Source: an uncultured Flavobacteriaceae bacterium (GTDB lineage Bacteria; Bacteroidota; Bacteroidia; Flavobacteriales; Flavobacteriaceae). Taken from it: DNA of 64,000 nucleotides. A model generated the notes under the pieces. The model saw nothing but the letters and a program-made list of their open reading frames with translations. It did no database searches and had not been told where the DNA came from. The stretch is from NCBI GenBank assembly GCA_947502495.1, contig CANNAC010000001.1:1-64000 (forward strand), in the 5' to 3' direction. Below, one piece after another: positions 43,799 to 53,244 of this stretch (its first letter is position 1; every line of letters starts with the position of its first letter). Position numbers and translations under genes: made by a program.

Positions 43799-45607
43799 CT
43801 ATTCTTTTTTAGGTTCTATTAATTGTGGTTTTGCTTTTTGTGTAAGCGGAAGTGCAAGCGTAGCATCTTTGTTTATCGTTTTTTGTGGTAGGTTTCTGGA
43901 TGCTTTTGGACTAACTACTGGTTTTTTAGACTTTTTAGCTTCGTCTTCATCTGCTTTTTCCATACGCTCTAGCATTTCTTGATCGAAGAATTCTTCCTGT
44001 GGTACATAATCTTCTAGTCCTTGTATGATTGGTAAGTTTAAAGGAGGATCATCACTAAATAAATCTTCTACACTTTTTGGTCTTTCTTCTTCTCTCCAGT
44101 TAAAACCTCTCAGTTTTCTTACGTTTTCTGGAAATTCAGATTCTGGATATGTTTTACCATCTACTTGTCTGATTTTTCGAAGTTCTTGAATTTCGCCTTC
44201 TGAAAAAAGCATCCTAATACTTCCTGATTTGGATTTGTCGATTCCTACTAATTCGTTTTTTTCGTTTCTAGCAAAATAAATAGATTCCGCATTTTTATTT
44301 ATATCTACTTGTCGTAATGTGTTTTCTTCGGTGAAAAGTCCGATAAGAATTTTTCCTGTAATTTGATTATAGCCAGCGCCTAATGTGTCTCTACTAATAA
44401 TGAACGCATTTTCAAAAACGATTAAGGAATCTACTTTTTCTGTTTTCGGATTTGATTTTATATGAATGGTATCTCCAGTCATTTGGTTACCAAGGTTCCA
44501 TAAGACTGGTTGTCTTTTGGTAACAAATGCTTCTTTAGATTTCACATTAGATAAGTTGATAAGTTCTGTTAATCCTGTTAGATGATTGACATGTATCGAA
44601 TCTGCTTTTCCGCTCATATCTGTTTTAAAGAACTTGGCATTTTTATAGGCTCTAGTAATTCTGTTTTCTGCTTTTCCAGTAACCATTAAAGTATCTGCAT
44701 GCATATACACCGAGTCGTTTTCTTGTACCGAAATAGCCAAAGCACGTTTGGTAATAAAAACGGAATCTTGGAGTTTGTAAATTTCAGCATAATGCCCTTT
44801 TACAATACTATTATTTATGGTGTCGGTAACTTTTATATTATTGGTTGCAGAGGCAAAATTTCGGGTATTATCAAAATACATGCTGTCCCCTTCAAAAAGG
44901 CGGTTTTCATAATCTATACGAGATTTTTTTACTGCATATCCTTGTTTGGTTTCGGTATTATAAAAACCTTTTTCGCAATAGATTTTGCTTTCTTCGGTAA
45001 CAATAGTGGAAGGTCCATAAAGAAAGGCATGCCCTGTTTCGGTATAAAAATCTAATTGTTCGGTATCTATGGTGTATTCCGGATTTACCAGTTTTACATT
45101 TTTTACGAATTGGTATTTTTTGGCATTCATATAAAAACGACCAATTTGACTAGTAATGGTTCCGGAAGAATCCCGAACTACTTTTCCGCCACTTTTATAA
45201 AACGATTGTTGCTTTGCACGATCAAAATATAACGTATCTGTGGTTAATGTAGAAGCAGGTTCTTTTAAAATAACATCACCACTTGCGAATGCTAGTTTCG
45301 TTTTTCCGCTGTATTCTACATATTTGGAGGTCATGTTAATGGTATCTCCTTGTTTCATTTTTACGTTTCCGTAGGCTTCTACAAAATTATCGTTGGAGTA
45401 GAGTAGTGCTTGGTCACACCACATATCTACTCCTTCATGTACAATGTGAATTTGTCCAGAATCGTCACGAGTCATGATTTTTAATCCAGGAGTATCTGCT
45501 TCTTTAAATTCCAGGAATCCAGAATATTTAATTTCTATTTGCTGTTGTCCTTGCGCGAAAACAAATGAAAGAAGTAGTAATAATGTATATATGTGCTTTA
45601 CCTTCAA
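43799..45607 (-). CDS. OstA/LptA-like LPS transport protein
   Basis: 602 residues. The start is a TTG (45607) giving a signal peptide (MKVKHIYTLLLLLSFVFAQG). Residues of about 30-330 are a long OstA/LptA-type beta-jellyroll ribbon with serial short strands (MWCDQALLYSNDNFVEAYGN, VKMKQGDTINMTSKYVEYSG, GDVILKEPASTLTTDTLYFD). LptA and OstA bridge LPS between the inner and outer membranes. The C-terminal 90 residues are Lys/Glu/Pro-rich. It is followed by the aminotransferase with a two- to 56-base gap. Confidence 0.85.
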   Translation of the reverse strand: MKVKHIYTLLLLLSFVFAQGQQQIEIKYSGFLEFKEADTPGLKIMTRDDSGQIHIVHEGVDMWCDQALLYSNDNFVEAYGNVKMKQGDTINMTSKYVEYSGKTKLAFASGDVILKEPASTLTTDTLYFDRAKQQSFYKSGGKVVRDSSGTITSQIGRFYMNAKKYQFVKNVKLVNPEYTIDTEQLDFYTETGHAFLYGPSTIVTEESKIYCEKGFYNTETKQGYAVKKSRIDYENRLFEGDSMYFDNTRNFASATNNIKVTDTINNSIVKGHYAEIYKLQDSVFITKRALAISVQENDSVYMHADTLMVTGKAENRITRAYKNAKFFKTDMSGKADSIHVNHLTGLTELINLSNVKSKEAFVTKRQPVLWNLGNQMTGDTIHIKSNPKTEKVDSLIVFENAFIISRDTLGAGYNQITGKILIGLFTEENTLRQVDINKNAESIYFARNEKNELVGIDKSKSGSIRMLFSEGEIQELRKIRQVDGKTYPESEFPENVRKLRGFNWREEERPKSVEDLFSDDPPLNLPIIQGLEDYVPQEEFFDQEMLERMEKADEDEAKKSKKPVVSPKASRNLPQKTINKDATLALPLTQKAKPQLIEPKKE

Positions 45608-45675
45608 AATCTATAATTTGTGGTAAAAATAACTATTATTATGATGAGTTATTGCAGATTAAGAATTTTTTAATA

Positions 45676-45711
45676 CTAAAAAACCTGTCGAGTAGTTACA
45701 AGACAGGTTTG
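45676..45711 (-). terminator. Rho-independent terminator after purA
   Basis: AAACCTGTC (minus strand of 45702-45710) pairs with GACAGGTTT (45681-45689) and six T follow. It separates purA from the OstA-like gene. Confidence 0.82.
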
Positions 45712-45734
45712 ATTTTCTTTTTTATAAGTGTGTA

Positions 45735-47006
45735 CTACATAAAAATAGTCTGTTTTCTATCTGGACCAACAGAAACCACATGAATAGGGATTTCTAATTC
45801 TTTTTCAAGAAAAGCGATATAGGCATTCAATTCTTTTGGGAATTGCGCTTTATCTGTCATTTGTGTTAAATCTTCATTCCAACCTTTAAAGTCTGTGTAG
45901 ATTGGTTCTAGATTTTCTGGTTCAATATTATAAGGTAAATGCGTAATCGTTTCTCCTTTATATTTATATGCTGTACAAATTTTAAGGGTTTTAAAACCAG
46001 AAAGTACATCGCCTTTCATCATCATTAATTTAGTAACACCATTTACTTGGCAAGCATATTTAAGAGCGATTAAATCTAACCAACCACAACGTCTAGGTCT
46101 TCCTGTAACCGCACCAACTTCATTACCAATGATTGCCATATCTTCACCAACTTTATCAAAAAGCTCTGTTGGGAAAGGTCCGGAACCAACTCTAGTGGTG
46201 TAGGCTTTAAAAATACCATACACATCGCCAATTTGATTTGGCGCAACACCTAAACCTGTACAAGCTCCAGCTGCTGTTGTATTACTTGAAGTAACAAAAG
46301 GATAAGTTCCAAAATCGATATCTAAAAGCGAACCTTGCGCACCTTCTGCTAGGATGGTTTTTCCTGCTTTTTGTGCTTGGTATAAGTATTCTTCAGAATC
46401 TATAAACTGTAATTCTTTTAAAACTTTAACAGATTCGAAAAATTCTGCTTCCATTTCTTCTAAATCGTATTGCACATCTACATTATAGAAGGCAATCATA
46501 GCTTCGTGCTTATTTGCTAAAGCTCTGTATTTTTCTTTCCAATCGCTAAGTTCTAGATCGCCAACACGAATTCCGTTTCTACCGGTTTTATCCATGTATG
46601 TTGGACCAATTCCTTTTAAGGTAGATCCAATTTTTGCTTTTCCTTTAGACGCCTCACTTGCTGCATCTAATAATCTGTGCGTTGGTAATATTACGTGTGC
46701 TTTTCTAGAAATGATAAGCTTGGTTTTGTAATCTAGATTAAATTGATCTAAACCTTCTAGTTCTTTAGCAAAAACTACAGGATCTATTACAACTCCATTA
46801 CCAATTACATTGATAGATTCGTCGTGAAAAATTCCAGAAGGAATCGTTCTTAAAACGTGTTTGATGCCATCAAATTCTAGGGTATGTCCTGCATTTGGAC
46901 CACCTTGAAAACGTGCAATAATATTGTAGTTAGCGGTTAAGACGTCCACGATTTTTCCTTTTCCTTCGTCTCCCCATTGTAAACCTAGTAGTAAATCTAC
47001 TGCCAT
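45735..47006 (-). CDS. purA: Adenylosuccinate synthetase
   Basis: 423 residues from the ATG at 47006 (MAVDLLLGLQWGDEGKGKIV), the family's usual start; an in-frame ATG at 47078 lies inside fur. It joins IMP and aspartate with GTP hydrolysis in AMP synthesis. GDEGKGK is the P-loop, GPNAGHT binds IMP, GIGPTYMDKTGRNGIRVGD and GSGPFPTE are further signatures. It begins ten bases after the fur stop. Confidence 0.97.
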   Translation of the reverse strand: MAVDLLLGLQWGDEGKGKIVDVLTANYNIIARFQGGPNAGHTLEFDGIKHVLRTIPSGIFHDESINVIGNGVVIDPVVFAKELEGLDQFNLDYKTKLIISRKAHVILPTHRLLDAASEASKGKAKIGSTLKGIGPTYMDKTGRNGIRVGDLELSDWKEKYRALANKHEAMIAFYNVDVQYDLEEMEAEFFESVKVLKELQFIDSEEYLYQAQKAGKTILAEGAQGSLLDIDFGTYPFVTSSNTTAAGACTGLGVAPNQIGDVYGIFKAYTTRVGSGPFPTELFDKVGEDMAIIGNEVGAVTGRPRRCGWLDLIALKYACQVNGVTKLMMMKGDVLSGFKTLKICTAYKYKGETITHLPYNIEPENLEPIYTDFKGWNEDLTQMTDKAQFPKELNAYIAFLEKELEIPIHVVSVGPDRKQTIFM

Positions 47007-47016
47007 TATAATATAG

Positions 47017-47484
<468 letters not shown>

Positions 47485-47493
47485 TTACACTTT

Positions 47494-49707
47494 TTATACT
47501 CTTTTAACCTTATCAATTCCATTAATTTTTTTAAGGTTATCCATAAGTTTTGTTAATAAGTTTTTGTTTTTGACAACCACATTAATTTTTCCTGAAAAGA
47601 TACCATCATCACTTTGAAAGCTAATACTTTTCATGTTAACATGCATGTTTGCTGAAATCATTTTAGTAATATTATTTACTAGTCCTAAATTGTCAATACC
47701 AGAAAGTATGATTTGCGCAGAGAAATCCTGTTGGCTAGAATCTATCCATTTTGCAGATAAAATTCTATATGCATAATTTGATTGCATACTTACAGCATTT
47801 GGACAGTTCTTTTTATGAACTTTAATTCCTTCATTTATAGTTAAGAAGCCAAAAACGGAATCTCCAGGAATAGGATTACAACAGACCGCTAATTTGTAGT
47901 CTAGTTTTTCTTCCTCTTTACCAAAAACGAGTAAATCGTATTTATTGGTAATTTCATCTTTTTCAATATCCTCTTTAGTAAGTGGAACTTTTCTTGAAAT
48001 TTTATTCTTTATATAACTAACAAAAGCATTACTTCTTGACGAAGCATATTCCTTTAGCATGATGTTGTCGATAGCGCCAGAGCCAACACGGTAAAATAAA
48101 TCTAAACTTGTTTTAAGTTTAAAATGACTTACCATTTCGTTTACTGAATTTTCGTTTAAAGTGATTTTAAGTTGTTTTAATTTTCGTCTTAAAATTTCTT
48201 TTCCTTCTTCGGCAACTAGTTTCGTGCTTTCTTTTAAAGCGGTTTTAATTTTGCTTCTAGCTCTTGCTGTTGTTGCATAGTCTAACCAGTTGGGATTAGG
48301 TTTAGCACTTTCAGAAGTTAATATATCTACTTGATCCCCACTTTTTAATTCGTGACTTAAAGGTACTAGTTTGCCATTTACTTTGGCACCTCTTGTTTTC
48401 ATACCAACTTCGGTATGAATACTAAATGCAAAATCTAACGGAGTAGCTCCTTTTGGTAAGGATTTTAAATCTCCTTGAGGTGTAAAAACAAAAATCTCTT
48501 TAGAATACAAGTTAAGTTTAAATTGCTCTACAAAATCCACAGCATTTGCGCCATGATTTTCTAGTGCTTCTTGTAGTCTGTTAATCCAAGTTTCTAAGCT
48601 ATCTTCTTTTTCTTCCTTGTTTTTATATTTATAATGTGCTGCATAGCCTTTTTCTGCAATTTCATTCATCCGTTCACTACGGATTTGCACTTCTACCCAG
48701 CGACCTTTTGGCCCCATTACTGTAATGTGTAATGCTTCGTAACCTGTAGATTTTGGTGAAGAAATCCAATCGCGAAGTCGTGTGGGATTTGGTCTAAAAT
48801 GATCGGTTACTATGGAATAGATTTTCCAAGCTAGAAATTTTTCATTTTCTGGATCACTTTTATAAATAATACGAACGGCAAATTTGTCGTACACTTCATC
48901 ATAAGAAACACCTTGATTTATTATTTTTCTTCGAATAGAAAAAATAGATTTTGGTCTTCCTTTAATATCGTAATTTAGGTTTTCTTTATCTAGAGAGTTT
49001 TTTATCACATCATTAAACTCTTTGATATATATATCTTGATCTTCTTTGCTTTCTTTCATTTTAAGCAAAATGTCATGATACACTTCCGGTTCTGTATATT
49101 TTAAACCAAGATCTTCGAGTTCGGTTTTAATATTATAAAGTCCGATTCTGTGCGCTAAAGGAGCGTAAATATAAAGGGTTTCGCTAGCGATTTTCACTTG
49201 CTTGTCTGCTCGCATAGAATCCATAGTTTGCATATTATGCAATCTATCTGCTATTTTAATAATGATAACACGAACGTCATCATTAAGTGTAAGTAGCATT
49301 TTTCTGAAATTCTCTGCTTGCATAGAAACATCCATGTCTTTATTAAGCGAAGAAATTTTTGTGAGTCCGTCTACAATTTTTGCCACTGTTTCACCAAAAA
49401 GCTGTTCGATATCTTGAATAGAATAATCGTCATTGTCTTCTACAACATCATGAAGCAATGCAGCGGCAATGGAAGTTGCATCTAAGCCAATCTCTTGTGC
49501 TACAATTTTAGCAACCGCAATAGGGTGGAAAATATAAGCTTCGCCAGATTTTCTGCGTTGTTCTTTGTGTGCATCTACGGCGACTTCAAAGGCTTTTCGG
49601 ATTAGTTTTTTATCTTCAGTACTAAGCGTTCTGTAGCTTACCTTAAGCAATTCTTTATATGCCTTGGTAATGGCTGCGTTTTCTTTTTCTATTTCTGCAT
49701 CTGTCAT
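47494..49707 (-). CDS. rsh: Bifunctional (p)ppGpp synthetase/hydrolase (RelA/SpoT homologue)
   Basis: 737 residues. The hydrolase half has an HD domain: FHPIAVAKIVAQ, ALLHDVVEDND and IIKIADRLHNMQTM. The synthetase half has RIIYKSDPENEKFLAWKIYS and GYEALHITVMGPKGRWVEVQ. A TGS domain (VFTPQGDLKSLPKGATPLDF), a conserved-Cys segment (LAVCCNPIPGD) and a C-terminal ACT domain (GLVNNITKMISANMHVNMKS) follow. Both catalytic halves keep their key residues, so it should both make and degrade the alarmone. The gene leads a run with fur and purA. Confidence 0.95.
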   Translation of the reverse strand: MTDAEIEKENAAITKAYKELLKVSYRTLSTEDKKLIRKAFEVAVDAHKEQRRKSGEAYIFHPIAVAKIVAQEIGLDATSIAAALLHDVVEDNDDYSIQDIEQLFGETVAKIVDGLTKISSLNKDMDVSMQAENFRKMLLTLNDDVRVIIIKIADRLHNMQTMDSMRADKQVKIASETLYIYAPLAHRIGLYNIKTELEDLGLKYTEPEVYHDILLKMKESKEDQDIYIKEFNDVIKNSLDKENLNYDIKGRPKSIFSIRRKIINQGVSYDEVYDKFAVRIIYKSDPENEKFLAWKIYSIVTDHFRPNPTRLRDWISSPKSTGYEALHITVMGPKGRWVEVQIRSERMNEIAEKGYAAHYKYKNKEEKEDSLETWINRLQEALENHGANAVDFVEQFKLNLYSKEIFVFTPQGDLKSLPKGATPLDFAFSIHTEVGMKTRGAKVNGKLVPLSHELKSGDQVDILTSESAKPNPNWLDYATTARARSKIKTALKESTKLVAEEGKEILRRKLKQLKITLNENSVNEMVSHFKLKTSLDLFYRVGSGAIDNIMLKEYASSRSNAFVSYIKNKISRKVPLTKEDIEKDEITNKYDLLVFGKEEEKLDYKLAVCCNPIPGDSVFGFLTINEGIKVHKKNCPNAVSMQSNYAYRILSAKWIDSSQQDFSAQIILSGIDNLGLVNNITKMISANMHVNMKSISFQSDDGIFSGKINVVVKNKNLLTKLMDNLKKINGIDKVKRV

Positions 49708-49783
49708 AAGTACTAAAAATAGTATAAAGAAAATTAATGCACAACCCTTTTTTGTTTAAAGTTCTTGATTATAATTAAAAAAA

Positions 49784-50647
49784 CTAATTAATGTTTTCAA
49801 ATTCTTTTTTTATGAAGTCATTCCAAAGAAATTGTTGTTTTTGATTTAGGTTATGACCTGTTTCTAAATCATAAAGAGAGTCTGTTTTTTCTAATTCTTG
49901 GTACCAAAAATCCATAATATATTTAAATTCTTTTTCCGTTAATTGCTCTCTGGATTGAATACTATCTTTTATTCGGTTATAGAATATTTTTTTTAAATCA
50001 AAATGACCTTGCTCATGCCCAAGTAAATTTGTGTTAGCATCTGTTACTTTATCTTTTTTCCAAGATTCTTTTTTTGACATCTGAAGAATTATTGCATATT
50101 CCGATAAACTATTTATTTTGTATCTGATTTCTGAGCTAATAGCTGCATCAAATTTGGAATCCATTTCTGGTTCTCCTTTAAAATCATTCCATGTTAATTT
50201 TTTGTAGGAAATAAATTCTAAATCAGCATCTTGCATTAATTTAAGAAAGTTTCCATTAGGAGCAATTATAGCTACGAAAGAAATAATATAAATAAAAAGG
50301 GCAAAGATGGATACTGATTTTAGTTCGTTTTTTAGATTCTTTTTAATGAAAAATATTAGAATTATGCCTATTGGTATTATAACCATAAGGCTTATTAAAA
50401 AATGATAAAATGTGAAAAAGAATTTATTTGTGACAAGAGATAATAGAATAAAAATGGAAAGGTAAAATATTCCAGAATCATCTTTCTTGTTACCAATCAT
50501 TAGTATTGCTCTAAAGAAATAAATTATTGGAAGTACAAATAATACTAAGCTGAGGAAGTATTTAGTATAGGGTACCGATAAGATAAATAACAATCCGAAA
50601 ACGATAATGAGGAATGAAAAAAGGAATATCTCAATGTGCTTTTTCAT
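49784..50647 (-). CDS. Membrane protein with DUF922-like predicted zinc protease domain
   Basis: 287 residues. The first 120 hold four to five membrane segments (EIFLFSFLIIVFGLLFILS, YFLSLVLFVLPIIYFFRAIL, IFILLSLVTNKFFFTFYHFL, LMVIIPIGIILIFFI, SIFALFIYIISFVAII). The rest is soluble: KLTWNDFKGEPEMDSKFDA and LLGHEQGHFDLKKIFYNR match the DUF922 family, whose HExxH motif (HEQGH) suggests a metalloprotease fold. It ends five bases before the M48 gene begins upstream, so the two are one unit. Substrate unknown. Confidence 0.75.
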   Translation of the reverse strand: MKKHIEIFLFSFLIIVFGLLFILSVPYTKYFLSLVLFVLPIIYFFRAILMIGNKKDDSGIFYLSIFILLSLVTNKFFFTFYHFLISLMVIIPIGIILIFFIKKNLKNELKSVSIFALFIYIISFVAIIAPNGNFLKLMQDADLEFISYKKLTWNDFKGEPEMDSKFDAAISSEIRYKINSLSEYAIILQMSKKESWKKDKVTDANTNLLGHEQGHFDLKKIFYNRIKDSIQSREQLTEKEFKYIMDFWYQELEKTDSLYDLETGHNLNQKQQFLWNDFIKKEFENIN

Positions 50648-50652
50648 TGTTA

Positions 50653-51885
50653 TTATTTTCTCAAATTCTGAATTCGCTTTAATAAAGAAGGATGCGAATA
50701 ATGCATAAATTCATACGATTTATGCGGCGTTAAATTACTTAAGCTGTTTTTAGATAGCTTTTTAAGGGAAGTAATTAAAGGCTCCGACTTATATGTTGTT
50801 TTTGCATAATCATCTGCTTGATATTCCATTTTTCTAGAAAACCAGTTCATTAGTAAACCTGTGATTTCAGAAAGCGGACTATATAAAATTCCGAAAGCAA
50901 TTAATCCAATATGAAAACTAGGCGTGGCAACACCTAAAGCTTGTGATAGGATTGGTTTTGAAATAAACAAAGAAAGTATAAAAAGGGTAAAACCTGTTAG
51001 TAAAATGGAAGCAACCAAATTGAATATAATATGTTTCTTTTTATAATGACCAACTTCATGTGCAAGCACAGCAACGATTTCTTCTTCGTCTAAATCGTTA
51101 ATTAATGTGTCATATAAAGTAACGCGTTTTTCGCTACCAAATCCGGAAAAATATGCATTTGCTTTGGTACTTCGTTTAGAACCATCAATAACAAAAATCT
51201 TGTCTAGGGTAAAGCCAACCGTTTTTGCATAGGCTGAAATTTTATCACGAAGACTTCCAGCTTCTAATGGCGTTTGTTTATTAAAAAGTGGTACGATAAG
51301 TTTGGCGTAGAACATATTCATAAAAACAGTGAAAGCAGTAACTAAAGCCCAAGCGTACAACCAAAATTGGTTTCCTGTGGTTTGATAAAACCAAATTATA
51401 GCAGATAGTATAAGGCTACCAAGAATAGCCATCATAAACCAGCCTTTTATTTTGTCTAGCCAAAAGGTCTTTTTTGTGGTTTTGTTGAATCCGAATTTCT
51501 CTTCAATAACAAAGGTCTGGTAATAGCTAAATGGTGTGGTGAGAATATCGCTTCCTATCATTATTATTCCGAAGAAAATTAAAGCGATAAGTATAGGGTT
51601 TTCAGAATAACTTCTAGCCATATTATCGATAGCTTCAAAACCATCAAAAATTAAAAAACCTAGTGTTAATAGGATAGAGAACGTAGAAGTTAAAATTCCG
51701 AATTTATAATTGGTCTGTTTATAATCTTGTGATTTCGTGTATTCCGAGGCATCGTAGACATCTTGTAATTCTTCAGGAACAGGATCTTTATAATGTTTTG
51801 CGTTTAATGCATCGAGCGTTTTGTCGATGATAAAATCAATGATTAAAATGGCTATTATGATGTAGAATAGAGTAGTAGGTGTCAT
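50653..51885 (-). CDS. M48 family (Ste24-like) membrane metallopeptidase
   Basis: 410 residues from the ATG at 51885 (MTPTTLFYIIIAILIIDFII), the family's standard start. Several membrane helices precede the zinc motif VLAHEVGHYKKKH, with a third ligand in EYQADDYA. DGSKRSTKANAYFSGFG is typical of CAAX-protease/Ste24 proteins. It degrades or processes membrane proteins in the inner membrane. It is co-directional with the DUF922-like gene. Confidence 0.93.
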   Translation of the reverse strand: MTPTTLFYIIIAILIIDFIIDKTLDALNAKHYKDPVPEELQDVYDASEYTKSQDYKQTNYKFGILTSTFSILLTLGFLIFDGFEAIDNMARSYSENPILIALIFFGIIMIGSDILTTPFSYYQTFVIEEKFGFNKTTKKTFWLDKIKGWFMMAILGSLILSAIIWFYQTTGNQFWLYAWALVTAFTVFMNMFYAKLIVPLFNKQTPLEAGSLRDKISAYAKTVGFTLDKIFVIDGSKRSTKANAYFSGFGSEKRVTLYDTLINDLDEEEIVAVLAHEVGHYKKKHIIFNLVASILLTGFTLFILSLFISKPILSQALGVATPSFHIGLIAFGILYSPLSEITGLLMNWFSRKMEYQADDYAKTTYKSEPLITSLKKLSKNSLSNLTPHKSYEFMHYSHPSLLKRIQNLRK

Positions 51886-51940
51886 ATGAAAAATGAAAGG
51901 AAATTTCAAATTAATAATTTCTGTAAAAATAGTAACTATT

Positions 51941-51965
51941 TGTCATACTGAGCGCAGTCGAAGTG
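51941..51965 (-). repeat. Left arm of 23-bp inverted repeat flanking the GIY-YIG gene
   Basis: On the minus strand the arm carries CTTCGACTGCGCTCAG and ends in ATGACA. It matches the right arm at 52304-52326 at 21 of 23 positions (TA versus GC). It begins one base after the GIY-YIG stop codon. Confidence 0.9.
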
Positions 51966-51966
51966 C

Positions 51967-52281
51967 TTATTTACCTTTGTATTTGTAATGTGTAGCATTT
52001 CTACATTCGGATAAGATTTGAAGCCTATTATAATCCCCATTTATTAATGCTTCTTTTTTAGCTCGAGTCCATTTTTTAATTTTCTTTTCAAAATAAATTG
52101 CTTGTAAAACATCATTAAAAGATTCGTGGAATTGAATTTCTAAAGGCCTTCTTTTAAAAGTGTAGCAATCGTGATATTTACCAAAAACATGCTCTTTATA
52201 GCGTTTGTCTAAATTATTTGTTATTCCAGTATAATAGGAATTATCAGCGCATTTTAGAATGTAAACATAGTAGAAATACAT
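51967..52281 (-). CDS. Small single-domain GIY-YIG nuclease
   Basis: 104 residues. The GIY-YIG core is YVYILKCADNSYYTGITNNL, with the first-motif Tyr and the YTGI second motif. The conserved Arg is in LDKRYKEHV, and the metal Glu is in AIYFEKKIKKWTRAKKEALI. This is the compact UPF0213/YhbQ-like group, without a DNA-binding domain. It is the only gene between the two inverted-repeat arms; its stop is one base from the left arm and its ATG is 22 bases from the right arm. Members cut DNA with a single metal ion; the target here is unknown. Confidence 0.92.
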   Translation of the reverse strand: MYFYYVYILKCADNSYYTGITNNLDKRYKEHVFGKYHDCYTFKRRPLEIQFHESFNDVLQAIYFEKKIKKWTRAKKEALINGDYNRLQILSECRNATHYKYKGK

Positions 52282-52303
52282 TTTTAATTTAGATTTAGAT
52301 GGC

Positions 52304-52326
52304 CTTCGACTGCGCTCAGGCTGACA
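52304..52326 (+). repeat. Right arm of 23-bp inverted repeat flanking the GIY-YIG gene
   Basis: It reads CTTCGACTGCGCTCAG, then GCTGACA. It is upstream of the nuclease ATG, so it may also act in its expression. I saw no further copy in this window. Confidence 0.9.
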
Positions 52327-52406
52327 TTTTGCTAAAAAATTAAAAAACGAAATTCCAAAAGTACATTTTTGGATTTTGTTATTTGTGTTTTGATTTTAGC
52401 GAAATT

Positions 52407-53207
52407 TTAAAGAAAATTCCGCTGTCTTTTCGCTTCAAAAATTAAAATACCAGCAGCAACCGAAACGTTCATAGAATCAATTTCGCCTTGCATGGGTATT
52501 TTAATATTCTGTTTGGAAGCTTTTCGCCAAGCGTCACTTAAGCCATCTGCTTCGGTGCCAACAACAATAGCGGAAGCTTTGGTGTAATCTTGCTCGTGAT
52601 AATTTACTGCTTCTTGTAAAATAGCACTATAAATAGCGATGTTGTTTTTGTCTAAAAAGGATATAATTTCTTCTGTGGTTCCTGTAGCAATTTGGTTGGT
52701 AAATACACAGCCAACGCTAGAGCGAATTATGTTGGGATTGTAAAGATCTGTTTTCGGGTTTGCTATAATTATAGCATCTACATTCGCAGCATCTGCAGTA
52801 CGTAAAATAGCACCAATATTTCCAGGTTTTTCTGGAGCTTCGGCAATTAAAACTAATGGGTTTGGCGTATTGAATTTTAGGTTTTCAATAGCTAATTCTT
52901 TTGTTTTTGCAATAGCAATTATACCTTCGGTAGTGCCCCTGTATGCTAGTTTTTGATATACGTCTTTAGAAACTTCTATGATGTCAGCTTCCGAAAGATA
53001 AAGCTTGTTTAGTTTTTCTTCCGAAAATAATTGCGGGTAAAATAGAATAGTTGCTATTTCATAATTTCCTTTTAAAGCTAGCGATACCTCGCGTTCTCCT
53101 TCAATTAGAAATAATCCGGACTTTTTTCTATTTTTAGATTTATCTTTTAAAAGCACTAATTCTTTAATAAAAGCATTATGCGTACTTGTAATTTGTTTGA
53201 AGCTCAT
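52407..53207 (-). CDS. SpoU/TrmH-type RNA 2'-O-methyltransferase
   Basis: 266 residues. An N-terminal RNA-binding region (KNRKKSGLFLIEGEREV) precedes the SPOUT fold: EKPGNIGAILRTADAANVD, IRSSVGCVFTNQ, VVGTEADGLSD and PMQGEIDSMNVSVAAGILIF, the last being the knot with the AdoMet site. The substrate-binding head resembles the 23S rRNA (G2251-type) group but also tRNA Gm18 enzymes, so the target is uncertain. Divergent from the large surface protein at 53245. Confidence 0.93.
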   Translation of the reverse strand: MSFKQITSTHNAFIKELVLLKDKSKNRKKSGLFLIEGEREVSLALKGNYEIATILFYPQLFSEEKLNKLYLSEADIIEVSKDVYQKLAYRGTTEGIIAIAKTKELAIENLKFNTPNPLVLIAEAPEKPGNIGAILRTADAANVDAIIIANPKTDLYNPNIIRSSVGCVFTNQIATGTTEEIISFLDKNNIAIYSAILQEAVNYHEQDYTKASAIVVGTEADGLSDAWRKASKQNIKIPMQGEIDSMNVSVAAGILIFEAKRQRNFL

Positions 53208-53244
53208 TAATTTACCTATATTGTGAGTACAAATTTACATTATT

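Larger units (their letters stand above)
51941..52326 (-). mobile_element. Candidate 386-bp unit: GIY-YIG gene between inverted repeats
   Basis: The unit is the left arm, a 104-codon GIY-YIG nuclease gene, a 22-base leader and the right arm, with almost nothing else. No transposase is present. I could find no convincing target-site duplication at the ends. The arms are more G+C-rich than the surroundings, which suggests that they are not native to the gap. Whether the nuclease acts on the arms is inference. Confidence 0.55.

Noticed and set aside
44699-45055. 118-codon open frame antisense to the OstA-like gene
   Set aside because: Hydrophobic/aromatic mix typical of antisense translation; no start context or neighbours.
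51941-52326. Arms considered as simple transcription terminators
   Set aside because: Each arm alone is not self-complementary enough to make a strong hairpin, neither has a T-run, and one arm lies upstream of the start codon.
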